Assembly: GCA_035578905.1 (NCBI GenBank) | Contig: JAQJVL010000246.1 | Coordinates: 1 to 64,000, forward strand | Length of the DNA: 64,000 nt | Origin: Stictocephala bisonia | Taxonomy: Eukaryota > Arthropoda > Insecta > Hemiptera > Membracidae | Reading direction: 5' to 3' | Shown here: one piece after another, positions 46,206-58,003 of the stretch | Position numbering within the stretch: position 1 is the first letter of the stretch | How the letters are laid out: each line of letters starts with the position of its first letter | The notes under the pieces: model-generated | What the model was told of the DNA's origin: nothing | Seen by the model: only the letters and a program-made list of their open reading frames with translations | The model's database searches: none | Position numbers and translations under genes: made by a program

Positions 46206-46834
46206 CAAAAAGCTAGAAACTGTGTTTTTTTTCTCAATAACAAATCTTATATATATAAATATATATAAAACAATGAATTGTATTAAATGAAATAATGAAA
46301 TTAAATGAAATAAATGAAATTTGGATCAGTTAAATTCTTGATATTTGCGTATTTATTGGTTTAGTTAGTTGTATGTTTATTGTAATATGGTTGAAATAAC
46401 TTATTGTCACTTATTATAAAATGCTATTTACTTATTACAAAATTTAATATAAATTACTTTTAAAATTGACAACCATTCTATCACTATTAAACTCTGGCTA
46501 CTTAAAATTAAAATGCCACTAAAAAAAGGAAATTACTCCATTTATATACTGTTGATATTAGTTCAAAGTCTCTTTGATTAATACTTAGTTAATCCTAAAT
46601 TCATTGTCAAATAGCGGGTATAACATTTTTATCAGATGAAATTCATTAAAAGTGTTATTAAATTGCTAGGATTTATGTACGTATGTCATTTGCAGGTAAT
46701 CATGCATAAGATAAATACATAGGTCTGGAAGTGTTGGTCATATTTTTATTTTTAAACTATATACTATCAAGTTTGTGAACTAAAAAATATTGCATTATTA
46801 TAAATACAAAAATTGAAGACAAAAATGCTTAATC
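46206..46834. other. Intergenic, nothing recognised
   Basis: AT-rich. No gene or repeat identified. Confidence 0.4.
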
Positions 46835-47465
46835 AATACTCGTCAATAGATTGTATAGTTGATAACAAAGTAGTTATATAACACAGCTTTGTATGACACC
46901 AAAAAGGAACGACTAAACAACCATTTCTACGTAACAGTTTGTGATAGATAAATAAATACTCGTCAATAGATTGAATAGTTGATAACAAAGTAGTTATATA
47001 ACACAGCTTTGTATAACACCAAAAAGGAACGGCTAAACAACCATTTCTACGTAACAGTTTGTGATAGATAAATAAATACTCGTCAATAGATTGAATAGTT
47101 GATAACAAAGTACTGTAGTTATATAACACAGCTTTGTATGACACCAAAAAGGAACGGCTAAACAACCATTTCTAAGTAACAGTTTGTGATAGACAAATAA
47201 ATACTCGTCAATAGATTGAATGGTTGATAACAAAGTAGTTATATAACACAGCTTTGTATAACACCAAAAAGGAACGGCTAAACAACCATTTCTACGTAAA
47301 AGTTTGTGATAGATAAATAAATACTCGTCAATAGATTGTATAGTTGATAACAAAGCAGTTATATAACACAGCTTTGTATAACACCTTCAATATATTGTAT
47401 AGGTGATAATGAAGTAGTTTTAAAGTATAATACCCCGAAGGACCTACCGAACAACCATTACGACA
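46835..47465. repeat. Tandem array, 120-bp unit, about 5 copies
   Basis: 'aatactcgtcaatagattg' starts at 46835, 46955, 47075, 47199 and 47319, giving 120 bp with one 124-bp unit. The last unit is diverged after 47385. The unit also has 'acacagctttgta' and 'ggaacggctaaacaaccatt'. The 110- and 106-residue minus-strand frames are 40-residue repeats and come from the period. Confidence 0.93.
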
Positions 47466-48075
47466 CAACCGTTTGTGATTAATGCACGCCAATCCCAGTT
47501 TGTAAAGGTCACCTGAATTCCTGATGGTTGTTGGCGACTTGTTAGATGAAATAGCGGACTAAATAAAAGAGTGATTAAAAACGCGAGTAAACGAACCGTG
47601 TGGAAATCGTCCTTTCATGTGTACATGTTTTGAACGTTACTTATTTCGTACCAAACAATTAATTGCCCTCTTAACTATTGAAACTGTTCTCGTTCACAAA
47701 TTCATTCTATTATTTTGTCATAAATAAACACTTTTTATCGTTTTAAATACGGAAAATTAATTAACAAAAAAATACTATAGTACGAGTATAAAAATAAAAT
47801 ATTGATTCTAGTTAAAAAATTATAATCTACGATGTATGTTTCATAAAAATATATATAATATTTTTCAAGATACGAATTTAAATATACTATTATAACCGCA
47901 GTCCAGCAGTTGTTATTACTTGATTCATCTAACTAAAGTCTGTTTATAGCACTTTTGTGGATTCTGTCTTTCTTTTTTCACAATATTGACAATACTGACT
48001 GTCTTGTTTGTATTACAATATTATATCAAACATCAGTACTCAAATTCGTTCTTACTGTATGTTTTATCGTAAGTG
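47466..48075. other. Intergenic, nothing recognised
   Basis: No gene or repeat identified. Confidence 0.4.
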
Positions 48076-48315
48076 GGATGAACCTCCCTCGTAGGGAGTG
48101 GGCACTCTTGAATCGGTTCCGAAATGGCGTTCGCTGATGCAATTACTGGAAGTATAAGTGGGGATTGGCACGAGATCAATCGTGTAATTGCGGAGAGTCT
48201 ATCCAAACAATGGAGCACATATTTACAAAGTGTCCCCTGCGCTATTTTACCGAGGGATTAGCCAGCATAAATAGAATCAGTGAAGTTTTAAATGGCTCGA
48301 TGGATTGGACTTAGC
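48076..48315 (+). pseudogene. LINE C-terminal zinc-knuckle fragment
   Basis: In frame from 48076: 'LPRREWALLNRFRNGV', a TGA stop at about 48135-48137, then 'CNYWKYKWGLARD', 'SCNCGESIQTMEHIFTKCP' and 'LRYFTEGLASINRISE', ending at a stop near 48315. The pattern 'NRFRtG...C', 'W', 'CxCG...QTMeHI...CP' is the C-terminal cysteine-histidine region of several non-LTR retrotransposon clades. It is a short relic disabled by the internal stop. The upstream part of the open frame (47955-48075) is not element-like. Confidence 0.82.
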
Positions 48316-48844
48316 TTTGTGACAGGAGATCACTTTACACTTTTATTCAATTAATATGCCATCATGACTTTTGTATCTTTATTTAAATATACATCGCAGC
48401 TTTTTAAACCTAACAAACGGTAGCTGACAATAAGCCTTACCATATGTAGTGAATATTTTGAGTGCACCCACTTAGCTTATAACCACGAGATAAAAGATAC
48501 ACTTTAAAACGCTCAGGCACTTAGTTAAATACGAGTCCAATATAGGCCTCTCTTTTACTAGCCCATAACTTACTTTACAATGAGTATCTTACGGAAAGCT
48601 GGTTTTTTTCAAGAACGCTTCGCCATAAAAGCGAACACCACATGTCCAAACATAGCAAAAAACTACGTTCGAGTATACTGGTGGGAGGGGGAATAAATAT
48701 CTATTGAAGGTTTACATGTCCATGGGGAGCGTTTTTCACCTTATTATGTATGCGTCTGGTTTAGAAAACACCACCGAACGTCATATCTCGAGTATTTTTA
48801 CCTGTTAAATATTAAAATATTATCTATAATTTCTTAGATAGTCA
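48316..48844. other. Intergenic, nothing recognised
   Basis: May include the 3' UTR of the preceding LINE relic (to about 48410). No gene. Confidence 0.35.
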
Positions 48845-48910
48845 TCAAAGGGCTAGTGGTGCTTAGAGTGACTTCCTAACCACCACCAGGACAGTGACAG
48901 ATTAAGTTTG
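48845..48910 (+). repeat. Dispersed repeat family E, fragment
   Basis: 'gagtgacttcctaaccacca' matches the family E core 'gggtgacttccgaaccacca'. Confidence 0.5.
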
Positions 48911-49049
48911 TTTATTAAATATTTTGCTACGTGAATCACTAGCAGCCTAAAAAATTTATGAATTTTTGAAAGTTCAATATGACGATATCAATTACAATTT
49001 TGTACTGTCTAAAACCTGAATAAATGACTATTTATTGACTATTCATATA

Positions 49050-49501
49050 CAGGGACGGGAAAATATATGGAAACGCTTCTACAACTTTTGCATGACTTTA
49101 CTTGTAAAAGTGAAAACTTGTACGTGATCATGGTTACAAAGAACAAACTTTTTGACGTTATTAGCGACATTTCATCTTTTCAGCGGAACGGCCTACGAGG
49201 AGTTGAACGAAAAGCTTCAACGTAAGCCTAGGTCGAGTTTGGTATCAAATGAAAGGTATATTCAAAAGAAATTAACTGTCGCAAACCGAACTTCGGAAGG
49301 CTTATCCTTTGCATAGAAGCGGTAATTTGAATTTCAAACTAACTAAATTTAACAGTATTATTTCTCCGCTATTTAACGGTTTTAGGTAAATTATTCTGAT
49401 TAAAATGATACTTTATAGAACACAATTAGTCAAAAAGATTTAATTATCTATGAATAAAAGTAACGTTGTTGTAAAAGCGTTCCCATATTTTTTGCACCCT
49501 G
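49050..49501. mobile_element. MITE-like family G, copy 2
   Basis: About 452 bp and an inverted relative of 13712-14155. The termini 'cagggacgggaaaatatatg', 'gaaacgcttctacaac' and 'gttgtaaaagcgttcccata', 'ttttttgcaccctg' form ~35-bp imperfect inverted repeats. No open frame. A clean target duplication was not seen. Confidence 0.8.
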
Positions 49502-49699
49502 TGTACAGGCAACCGGAGATATTTGGTTGAGTTACCAAATATCTTACTGTACTCTGACAACAAGTGTATTATAAATAATCGCAATCGTTTTGTTAAATAG
49601 ATGTAATATAAAACAATTGGGCAATAGCTGGAAATAGTAAATAGGAAGTAAAAGTGGTTTTGAATGTTGCCGGCATGTAGTGGTTAACAAATTACAAAC

Positions 49700-49905
49700 T
49701 GTTTTATTTAACCAGGCGGTTAGGGCTAAGGAGCCCCTCTAACACTTAAACTGGAGCCAAAGGCTTTATGGGTGACTTCCGAACCACCACCAATGATCGT
49801 GCAGACGGATTGTGTGCAAGGACAGGATCGCTCAGGAGGTGACCCATCCAAGGGTCAGCCACGTTCGATTTTCCTTGACGACGTTATCTTGCGATACAGC
49901 CACTG
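49700..49905 (+). repeat. Dispersed repeat family E, copy 2
   Basis: 'gttagggctaaggagcccct', 'gggtgacttccgaaccacca', 'gtgacccatccaagggtcag' and 'gttatcttgcgata'. It directly borders the ~131-bp tandem array. Confidence 0.72.
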
Positions 49906-49929
49906 GATATGTAGTGGTATGCAGCTTGT

Positions 49930-51205
49930 AGAGAGCTGTCTGTTGAACAAATGCACGATTGCAGTGTTGTAGGTCACATCGATATGTTACAAGCAATCTA
50001 GTAGTGTCACACAAGCGGTATTTCAACCCCAATCTATATATATTGCAGAGTTATAACCAGAGCATACATCTGCCTGTTGAACAAATATACGATTGCAGTG
50101 TTGTAGGTCACATCGATATGTTACAAGCAATCTAGTAGTGTCACACAAGCGGTATTTCAACCCCAATCTATATATATTGCAGAGTTATAACCAGAGCATA
50201 CATCTGCCTGTTGAACAAATATACGATTGCAGTGTTGTAGGTCACATCGATATGTTACAAGCAATCTAGTAGTGTCACACAAGCAGTATTTCAACCCCAA
50301 TCTATATATTGCAGAGTTATACCCAGAGCATACATCTGCCTGTTGAACAAATATACGATTGCAGTGTTGTAGGTCACATCGATATGTTACAAGCAATCTA
50401 GTAGTGTCACACGAAGCGGTATTTCAACCCCAATCTATATATTGAAGAGTTATACCCAGAGCATACATCTGCCTGTTGAACAAATATACTAATGCAGTGC
50501 TGTAGGTCACATTGATATGTTACAAGCAATCTAGTAGTTCACACAGGCGGTATTTCAACACCAATCTATACATTGAAGAGTTATACCCAGAGAATTCATC
50601 TGACGAACAAATACACAACTCCAGCGTTGTAGGTCACATTGATATGTTACAAGCAATCTAGTAGTTCACACAAGCGGTATTTCAACCCCAATCTATCTAT
50701 ATATTGAAGAGTTATACCCAAAGCATACATCTGCCTGTTGAACAAATATACGATTGCAGTGTTGTAAGTCACATCGATATCTTACAAGCAATCTAGTAGT
50801 GTCACACAAGCGGTATTTGAACCCCAATCTATACATGAAGAATTATACCCAGAGAATTCATCTGACGAACAAATAAGTTACACAACTCCAGTGTTGTAGG
50901 TCACATCAATATGTTACAAGCAATCTAGTAGTGTCACACAAGCGGTATTTCAACCCCAATCTATATATTGAAGAGTTATACCCAGAGCATACATCTGCCT
51001 GTTGAACAAATATACGTTTGCAGTGTTGTAGGTCACATCGATATGTTACAAGCAATCTAGTGTCACACAAGCGGTATTTCAACCCCAATCTATACATTGA
51101 AGAGTTATACCCAGAGAATTCATCTGACGAACAAATACACAACTCCAGCGTTGTAGGTCACATCGATATGTTACAAGCAATCTAGTAGTGTGATACAAGC
51201 AATAT
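49930..51205. repeat. Tandem array, ~131-bp unit, about 9-10 copies
   Basis: 'tgttgtaggtcacat' starts at 49965, 50099, 50233 and 50365, with units of 132-134 bp; some later units are shorter. The unit also holds 'gttacaagcaatctagtagt', 'gtatttcaaccccaatctat' and 'agttatacccagagcatac'. Two sub-types occur, one with 'catctgcctgttgaac' and one with 'catctgacgaac'. The open frames on the minus strand are repeat artefacts. Confidence 0.93.
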
Positions 51206-52214
51206 ATCACAAAACGGGAGAATAATTAATTCTACTCCAATCAGTTTGGTTTGTCCAATTATTTGAAATGAAATATCATTAGTTTCAAGATTTTAAAATT
51301 TTAAACTGGCTGAAATGGCTCACGCGTTATTTTTACAATCATTTATATATTAGAAATTATTATTTCTATCTCATTGTTTAGTTAGAAACTACATACACTA
51401 TCCTTGTTGTGTGAAAACGCGGGTGCAGTTTAACATCATATGCAAACTTCAAATTATTTGTGCAATAAGATTGTTAAATAAGAATTTTGCATCTTACAAA
51501 AATTTAAAATTAATATAAACGGGCTCTGCCATCCAAGCTAAGTAAAGATCTTCTCGAGGCCTCCCACTTACTAAGTATATGTATCGACAATCCCACCCTA
51601 GGTGACTTCTGTCTTCACGTACATGCAATCCTTGTTAATAATGTAAATTAAAAGAGTTAAACTATAATTGTATACTAATGTAATGCAAACTGGAGAATCC
51701 ACATTAAACATACGAGAAATAACAAATATTAGATAAAAAATAACTGTGTATTGTAACTACTAGTTGTAAAACTTAACATATTTTTGTAGTTTAAATATCT
51801 GTGTGCCTATTCTGAAAATTAGCAAGCTAAGAAAGTTTTAAATCAGTGTTATTTTTGCACTTATATTTCTTGTTCATTATTTTTTCTACAATTACTTTAG
51901 CTGCACTGTTTTTCAAAAGAAGACTTTAATCTCAGTTGGTAATAAATTATAGTATTGGGTAAAACATATCCACTTATGATAAACTACAGTTTAAGCTTTT
52001 GTATTCTAATCAAGGTAAAAAACATGCCGTTTACGTTGATCGCCTAAAACTACGTAAATTGGTCAAAATTATAATTCACTCGATTAAAAAAAATTATGCA
52101 TGATGAAACTTCTTTATTAAAGTTTGTTCGAGTTGAATTTTGAATCCCCTAATATATCACAAAATAAAATTTATCAACATGTTAGCCCAAATATGGCACT
52201 GAACACTACGAATC
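51206..52214. other. Intergenic, nothing recognised
   Basis: No gene or repeat identified. Confidence 0.4.
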
Positions 52215-52680
52215 GTTGCCAGTGGCCTTGACCGGAGGGGGCGTTACCGCAGGATAGTGTTGGCACCCAGGTACTTGGGGACAAAGTGTTTGGGAGATTG
52301 TATGTGATAAGTTCCATCCTCGGTCCTCTTAATACCGACACGGCGTCCACTCAAATGTTTGCCATCAACGTGGACACAACTACAGAAGTCTGGAGTGTCC
52401 ATGTTGGATAGTAGTCAAAGTTCGGATGTATTGTAGGGAAGAGAACTGAGTGTCAGACTTGTCAGTTAGCTGAAAATCAGACCAACACTACGTGGTTCGA
52501 ATTCTACGTAAATCTGTAGGTCTCATATTTGACTTGGCTGTTGGGCTATTAATAAATGGTCCCTTCTGAGCTAAGTCGAACTCAGATAGTAACAATGACT
52601 ACACTCGTTCATCTACACTCATCATACTCATTCAAAATCCATATTTGCCCATATATTGACGATCGGCGTCTTAAGAATAA
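52215..52680 (+). mobile_element. SINE-like family B, full-length copy
   Basis: It spans from the diverged 5' end ('caggtacttggggacaaagt', 'gttccatcctcggtcctctt') through 'acacggcgtccactcaaatg', 'gtccatgttggatagtagtc' and 'ctacgtggttcgaattctac' to the 3' end 'tattgacgatcggcgtctta', 'agaataaataaaaa'. This copy fixes the family length at about 430-460 bp and shows an A-rich tail. Confidence 0.85.
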
Positions 52681-52682
52681 AT

Positions 52683-52880
52683 AAAAACAGCGTCAAGCAA
52701 CATCGAGTGAGGCTGTTCCTTGGAAGGGTGACCCCCGACTGTCTGAGCGATCCCGTCCTTGGCATGCAGCCCGCCTGCCAGGTCACTTGTGATGGCTCGA
52801 AATTTACATTTAAGCCGTTGGTATACCGGTTCAGAATTAGAGAAAGCTCCTTAGCCCTAACTTCGTCTGGTAAAATAACA
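52683..52880 (-). repeat. Dispersed repeat family E, copy 3 (inverted)
   Basis: 'aagcaacatcgagtgaggct', 'gttccttggaagggtgaccc', 'gcagcccgcctgccaggtca' and 'gctccttagccctaac'. It immediately follows the SINE tail. The opposing frames of about 100 codons are incidental. Confidence 0.7.
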
Positions 52881-54107
52881 CATCGTTTAATCGTTGTAAA
52901 ACATGACGTCAATGTCATTACGTCACAGAAAGTACGTAAAAATTGTACTGCGAAAGGTTTATGATGAACGTACTGTATGAAGAACCAAACAAAATCTTCC
53001 CAATCATATCACATTCATCTACAATAAATCAAAGTAAATTGTCTTTGAATATAAATCGAGGTACTGTATGTTTCCGGATCATGTAATGCCGCATTCTAAC
53101 GACATACAATCACACTTCCATTGCAGAGCTATGTAGCTAGCGCGACGCTAACGCCCCAAGTAGCCAGCCAGGACAACTACGTTGCATTGTAATTAATGCA
53201 TTAATGTTGTAATGCGTTGTATTTTGCAAAATATTATAATGAAAACAATAGAAAAATCGCTATGACAGATTATTAACCATAAGTGATTTGATATTTACTA
53301 ATCACAGCTGTGGATATAAACAGTCAATAGATAGGCACTACTGCTGGCTGGCCGCTAGGGTCGCTAGTGTCGTGCTTGTCGCCAATTTATAACGGAGTAT
53401 CACGACTGTACGTTATTAGACTGCGGTAATACTGCTTACATAATGTGTGTTTATGGTCAAAACAAACCAACTGATATATTGTTAAAATAAATTTTGTGGA
53501 TAAATAAAACAGTCAAACGATAGACGTTTAAATTTTCCAAATGTATTTAAAGACATAAGAATTCATTCGCAAGGTTGCTATTTTTAGCATTTTATTTTTA
53601 TGTTATTAAAATCACAGTAAAAAGATAATTTATGGACATTATTTTATACTTTAAACACAAAACAAAAAAATTCTATAATTAGCTCGTTGTGCCAACTTGT
53701 TAAACGTTATACTCAGTAATAACTGTGTATACGTAGATATTATCAAATAGTAACGAAGTGAATCCGATATGTTTTATTATTAACGTGACAAACAGACAGA
53801 GGTAGGATCCACCGGTGAGAACCACTTTGCATTTATACCAGCTGTTGCCACAAGATCAATGTGTGCTGATTGTTGATCAGCTGGCAATCAGCACAAAGGC
53901 TTGTGTGCTTATTGTACGCTCCAATGACGAAACCTGAATTTGTTGGAAACTGTATTTAATTTTTTTTCGATTTCTTAATATTGAATGAATTACAGTATTT
54001 CAAAATGAAACGTCTATTTAAAGGCCAGTTATAAAAATGTTTTCTACAGTGTCACATTATTTGGATCTTATATTAACCTTGATCCGCAATAAAGGTGACC
54101 TTATATT
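52881..54107. other. Intergenic; weak inverted repeat and one hairpin
   Basis: 53110-53390 has loosely inverted ends ('gtagccagccagg' and 'ctgctggctggcc'). A perfect 11-bp hairpin lies at 53862-53895 ('tgtgctgattg' and 'caatcagcaca'). No gene. Confidence 0.4.
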
Positions 54108-54338
54108 AATTTTTTTAAGGCGAGAGAGACCGATTCTTATTAACCTTACTCTACGTATTCCCATAGAATACACTGATCTGTGCGGGGACTTATAAGATAG
54201 AGTATGGAGCAAACCAGTACAGTACAAAGTGAATATTACTGATAAAAACTAACAGTGAAGGCCGGGACTCGAACCTGCACTATCTCTAACTTACGTAGAA
54301 GTCCTGATGTCATAGACCGCTTGGCGACTGGATCTCCA
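54108..54338 (-). mobile_element. tRNA-Leu/Ser-like SINE, family D, copy 2
   Basis: On the minus strand: 'agtcgccaagcggtctatga', 'catcaggac', the B-box 'caggttcgagtcccggcc', then 'ttatcagtaatattcacttt' and 'actggtttgctcc'. Same architecture as 15150-15374. Confidence 0.82.
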
Positions 54339-56184
54339 GATTTGACTCCAGAACATTAAAACATACAGGATTGGTCCATAGCTCGTAATGCAAATATTGA
54401 GTGAATATAAAAATCAGACACATGCTTCAACTTGGAGATCTAAGAGAAAATATATGAATTATATATTTACAATCACTTCTAACAAACTTGGCTATGTATT
54501 ACATAAATATTTTAATTAATGCGTACAAGTTTTTTTTTTATTCAACGGGATGGTAGCCCTATATATTTTATCATGGTAAGGGACATTCTTATAAACAAAT
54601 AAATTCTTTATTCACACAATTGAACATTTCATAGGTATAAATAAATAGGTACACGACAAAACATATTTGTGCCACGAGCACCAAGGAAGTACTGTTGCAT
54701 CTTTAATTTTTAGTTATGGTCATCGATCAGAAGGAGGGATGGCTAAGAACTGAATACAACATCACAAAAAAATTACATATCTACATGCCTTATATATTTA
54801 GCTACATGTTAGTAAAAACAGCTATTTCCTCGTTAGTGTGACAGACTATGACCACGGGAAGTGTCGACTGTTACCGTTTATCATCACTAAGTGACCACTT
54901 CGTTCTTTTGTCTGTAATTGCAACTAGTATTTTAACAGTAACCAACAGTAATGTCAGTACTAGGAGCGCAGTGTATTTTATATTATGAATTAGTTTGACT
55001 TATTATGTAGACATAGCGTACTTTTAAAAAATCTCCACCAATGGAAATTTACGTCGAACGACGAAAAGTTCAAAAGGGGTTTTTACAACCTGGTGAAGTG
55101 CTTGGATAAGGATCCCTATCTTGACATTAGAAACTGACTTTTACGATGAGGTTATGTTTGTGCGTCAATCGATCAATAAGTTATAACAGTTATTGGTCGC
55201 CGCCTGACGACATATATTCACTGCAATCCACTCATTGTGTTATGTCATCAAAGATAATATATAATAATTTAAATAAATAGTATAAATTTAGTGAGGACAG
55301 CAATAGACTTTATGAAACTGTCTGTTAATGAACTGATGACAGTAGTACCATAGTATAATAGCATACAGTAGCGAATCTCAGCCGTTTTACTTGTAACCAA
55401 GCAATGCTAGCGAACCTAGCGGTGAGGTAGTAAACATTTCTGTGACATGACCACTACTAGTAGAAGCGGTAGCGTTGAGGCGGTTGCATTTTTCTTCAAA
55501 GCAAGCTTCGTTACTGTATGTTATTATACTGTGGCATTACACACTACAGCTGATTGCACAGTATCATTTGGTTTAAAGTGCTTTTGATTTAAGAATCAAA
55601 ATAATAAAATAATTAATTATTCAATAAGAACTTTTACGATTAGCAATTGGAAAATGATTGTCTATATGAACTCATTACTTCCGACATAGTTAAATTATTT
55701 CCTCTTTTAATGTTGTTTCTGTGTTGTATTTTTTTCTGTGTCTTAATATTTACCTCATAAATCAAAAGTTATGGAGATCAAAGTCCTAACTTTGAATAAA
55801 AGGAAGTTGTTTTTTTCTTCTTTTTTTCTATTGTTGTCAAATATACAGTAAATTAATTCGAATTAACAAACTTTGTAATCAACTACTCGTACATGTTATT
55901 TATTGATAAATAAGTAATTGACCTTTTGTTATGCATCAGTTTTATAAATAATTTCCTAAAATACTTGTTCCAATAATTCAACTACAGACTGAAAAGGTGA
56001 AAAACAGTTTGTTTCAAATGTTATAGATATATCAGACATGGAGCGATAAAAAGTAATAAAAATGTCATTGAAATTAACAACTAATGACCCTTGTTAGCAC
56101 TGACTTTTTGTTCGTGTATAATGGTATACAGAACAAAAAAATAACAATTAATTTTAATTAGTTTCTTGGTTATAGTTGAAGGAT
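54339..56184. other. Intergenic; possible LINE 3' tail
   Basis: 54597-54780 on the minus strand resembles a LINE 3' UTR ('gtgtgaataaagaattta' at its end), but no coding part is attached. 55380-55560 weakly resembles 53330-53480. No gene was recognised. Confidence 0.35.
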
Positions 56185-56464
56185 CTTTTCCGTTAATTAA
56201 CTACCGCTTGATAAATATTCTATTGTTCTAAAAACTGTTCCTCAATAATTTTTACGTCCACTGTGGTATTCCTCATGCGCTAGGAATCTGATATCGCTGG
56301 CCTTATCTTATCGCTTTCCAAGAACTTACACACGGAGAGCACGTTCACCGGTAAGTCAATCATTGGATTTAACAGTTTGTGATCAACCTTAGTAGCCAAC
56401 TAACCTAACATAAACTAACCGTAATTGCGATAAAAAATGAATGTTAGTGAAGTAACAGAAAAAG
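56185..56464. mobile_element. MITE-like family H, copy 2
   Basis: An inverted relative of 6543-6812: 'cttttccgttaattaactac', 'gttcctcaataatttttacg', 'tatcttatcgctttccaag', 'gtaattgcgataaaaaatga' and the end 'agtgaagtaacagaaaaag'. Confidence 0.68.
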
Positions 56465-57398
56465 TAATGGTTAGTAAATTAACGAAAAATGCCCTAGTTG
56501 AATAAAAATTTCAATCTTCAGATCACACTGGATAAAAACTAAACATCCAGTATATTTGTTACGGAACTTAGAAATTCAATATTTCAGTAAATTAAATAAG
56601 AATCAAATACAGTGTTCTCTCCCGATTTTCTCCCTCCCGATTGGGACGATATTAGCCCGACAAACTCGAGGCCATCGAATTTTTTCGGCGAAAATACTCA
56701 TTATTTAGAAAAATCATTGGAAAAATAAAAACATTTTTACACAAAAAATGTTTACGAGATTAACATTATGTAGTTTTTCCTACTAAAAATTAATATTACA
56801 TTCTTATAAAAACTAAGATATTTAACAAAACAAGTTAAGTTTGGTTATCTTGTGTTAATTTCACTGTCAACATATACTAATCTAACACAATCAGCTTTTC
56901 TGTTGAATATGCCAGTTATTATTCGTTGTATGAAGAAATAGATGTCATATTCTTGTTCAGGAGAAAAAACTACATAAGATTAATTTTATAAACACAATTT
57001 GTGTGTATTGGTCTTTCTGTCATTTATTTATACTATGGAACATTTACATGGATTCGTTCGTGTGTTAATATTGACTGGCTAAACAATCATTAAAATTGCG
57101 TGGGATATTTCATTAGTATATTCATATTTACTACTCTAACTAAGATCAAATGTGCCATTTACAACAGCGTAGCCTATTAAGGTATCTACCAATATCGTAC
57201 AATACCAACCACGTAACGTAATTTTGTATAATTTGTAACAATACCAACCAGTAACGTTTGTATTTCGTTACTGGTATCCAGTTTTCAAATGTACATGAAA
57301 TAGTTTGTAAATAGATTGTTCATTTGTATTACGGTGTGCTGTATTTTTTTCAAGAGCTCATCCAATTTCATTATCATAAACTTAAAAAGAAGAACTTT
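56465..57398. other. Intergenic, nothing recognised
   Basis: A 10-bp perfect inverted repeat near 57247-57277 ('accagtaacg' and 'cgttactggt') is the only structure noted. Confidence 0.4.
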
Positions 57399-57530
57399 TG
57401 CCAGCGTTTTGGCTCAGTGGCTAAAGCTTCGTACTTTAAAGATCAATAACTAAGGTTCGATCCCCAACTGAGCTAACGGTCGGTTCTTCAGTCGTTAATG
57501 CAGGCACGTGTGAACTGACGAGTGAGGTTT
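57399..57530 (+). mobile_element. tRNA-derived SINE, family C, copy 3
   Basis: Plus-strand head: A-box 'tggctcagtggctaaagctt', B-box 'aggttcgatccccaactgag', then 'ctaacggtcggttcttcagt' and 'cacgtgtgaactgac'. It is the best-preserved internal promoter of the family. Confidence 0.82.
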
Positions 57531-57669
57531 AAAACAAAAATAAATAAAACAAAAAAAGAGGTCTTGTAAGATCTTAAATAATTATAATTTAAAGTCAAAG
57601 TTTCGATAAATTTTACATTAGAAAAGAGATATTCAGTAACGTCAAACTCAGTTAAATATGATATCCCAA

Positions 57670-57812
57670 CAACCTAGTCCAGTAAGATATATTGGAAGCT
57701 GTGCCCAGAGAACACATTAAATTTGTCCGTTCAACAAGTACAACGATGTAGGCCACATCACTGTGGCTTTAAGTTACAAGGAATCTATTAGTGTCATACG
57801 ACCAATATAATG
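57670..57812. repeat. Diverged single unit of the ~131-bp repeat
   Basis: 'cccagagaacacattaaatt', 'gtccgttcaacaagtacaac', 'gatgtaggccacatcac' and 'gttacaaggaatctattagt' correspond in order to the 49930-51205 unit. It lies about 6.5 kb from that array. Confidence 0.75.
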
Positions 57813-57814
57813 TC

Positions 57815-57828
57815 GGGGGGGGGGGGGG
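57815..57828. repeat. G14 homopolymer
   Basis: A run of 14 G in an AT-rich region, directly at the end of the relic satellite unit. Confidence 0.9.
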
Positions 57829-58003
57829 ATAACCATCTACATGTTCAAACCGATCGCATAATTGAAATGTTATATCAGAAATGTAAGTGGTTTAAATTCA
57901 AACATGTGATTAAATTTAACTAAATTACTGCAGATATTTGTCATCACTTAATGTTAGTCAACAAGGCAAATCACAGAGTTATTATTTTGTGTGCTACCAC
58001 AGA

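Noticed and set aside
46833..47353. Two ~108-residue repeat proteins on the minus strand
   Set aside because: 40-residue repeats from the 120-bp unit; the frame changes at the single 124-bp unit.
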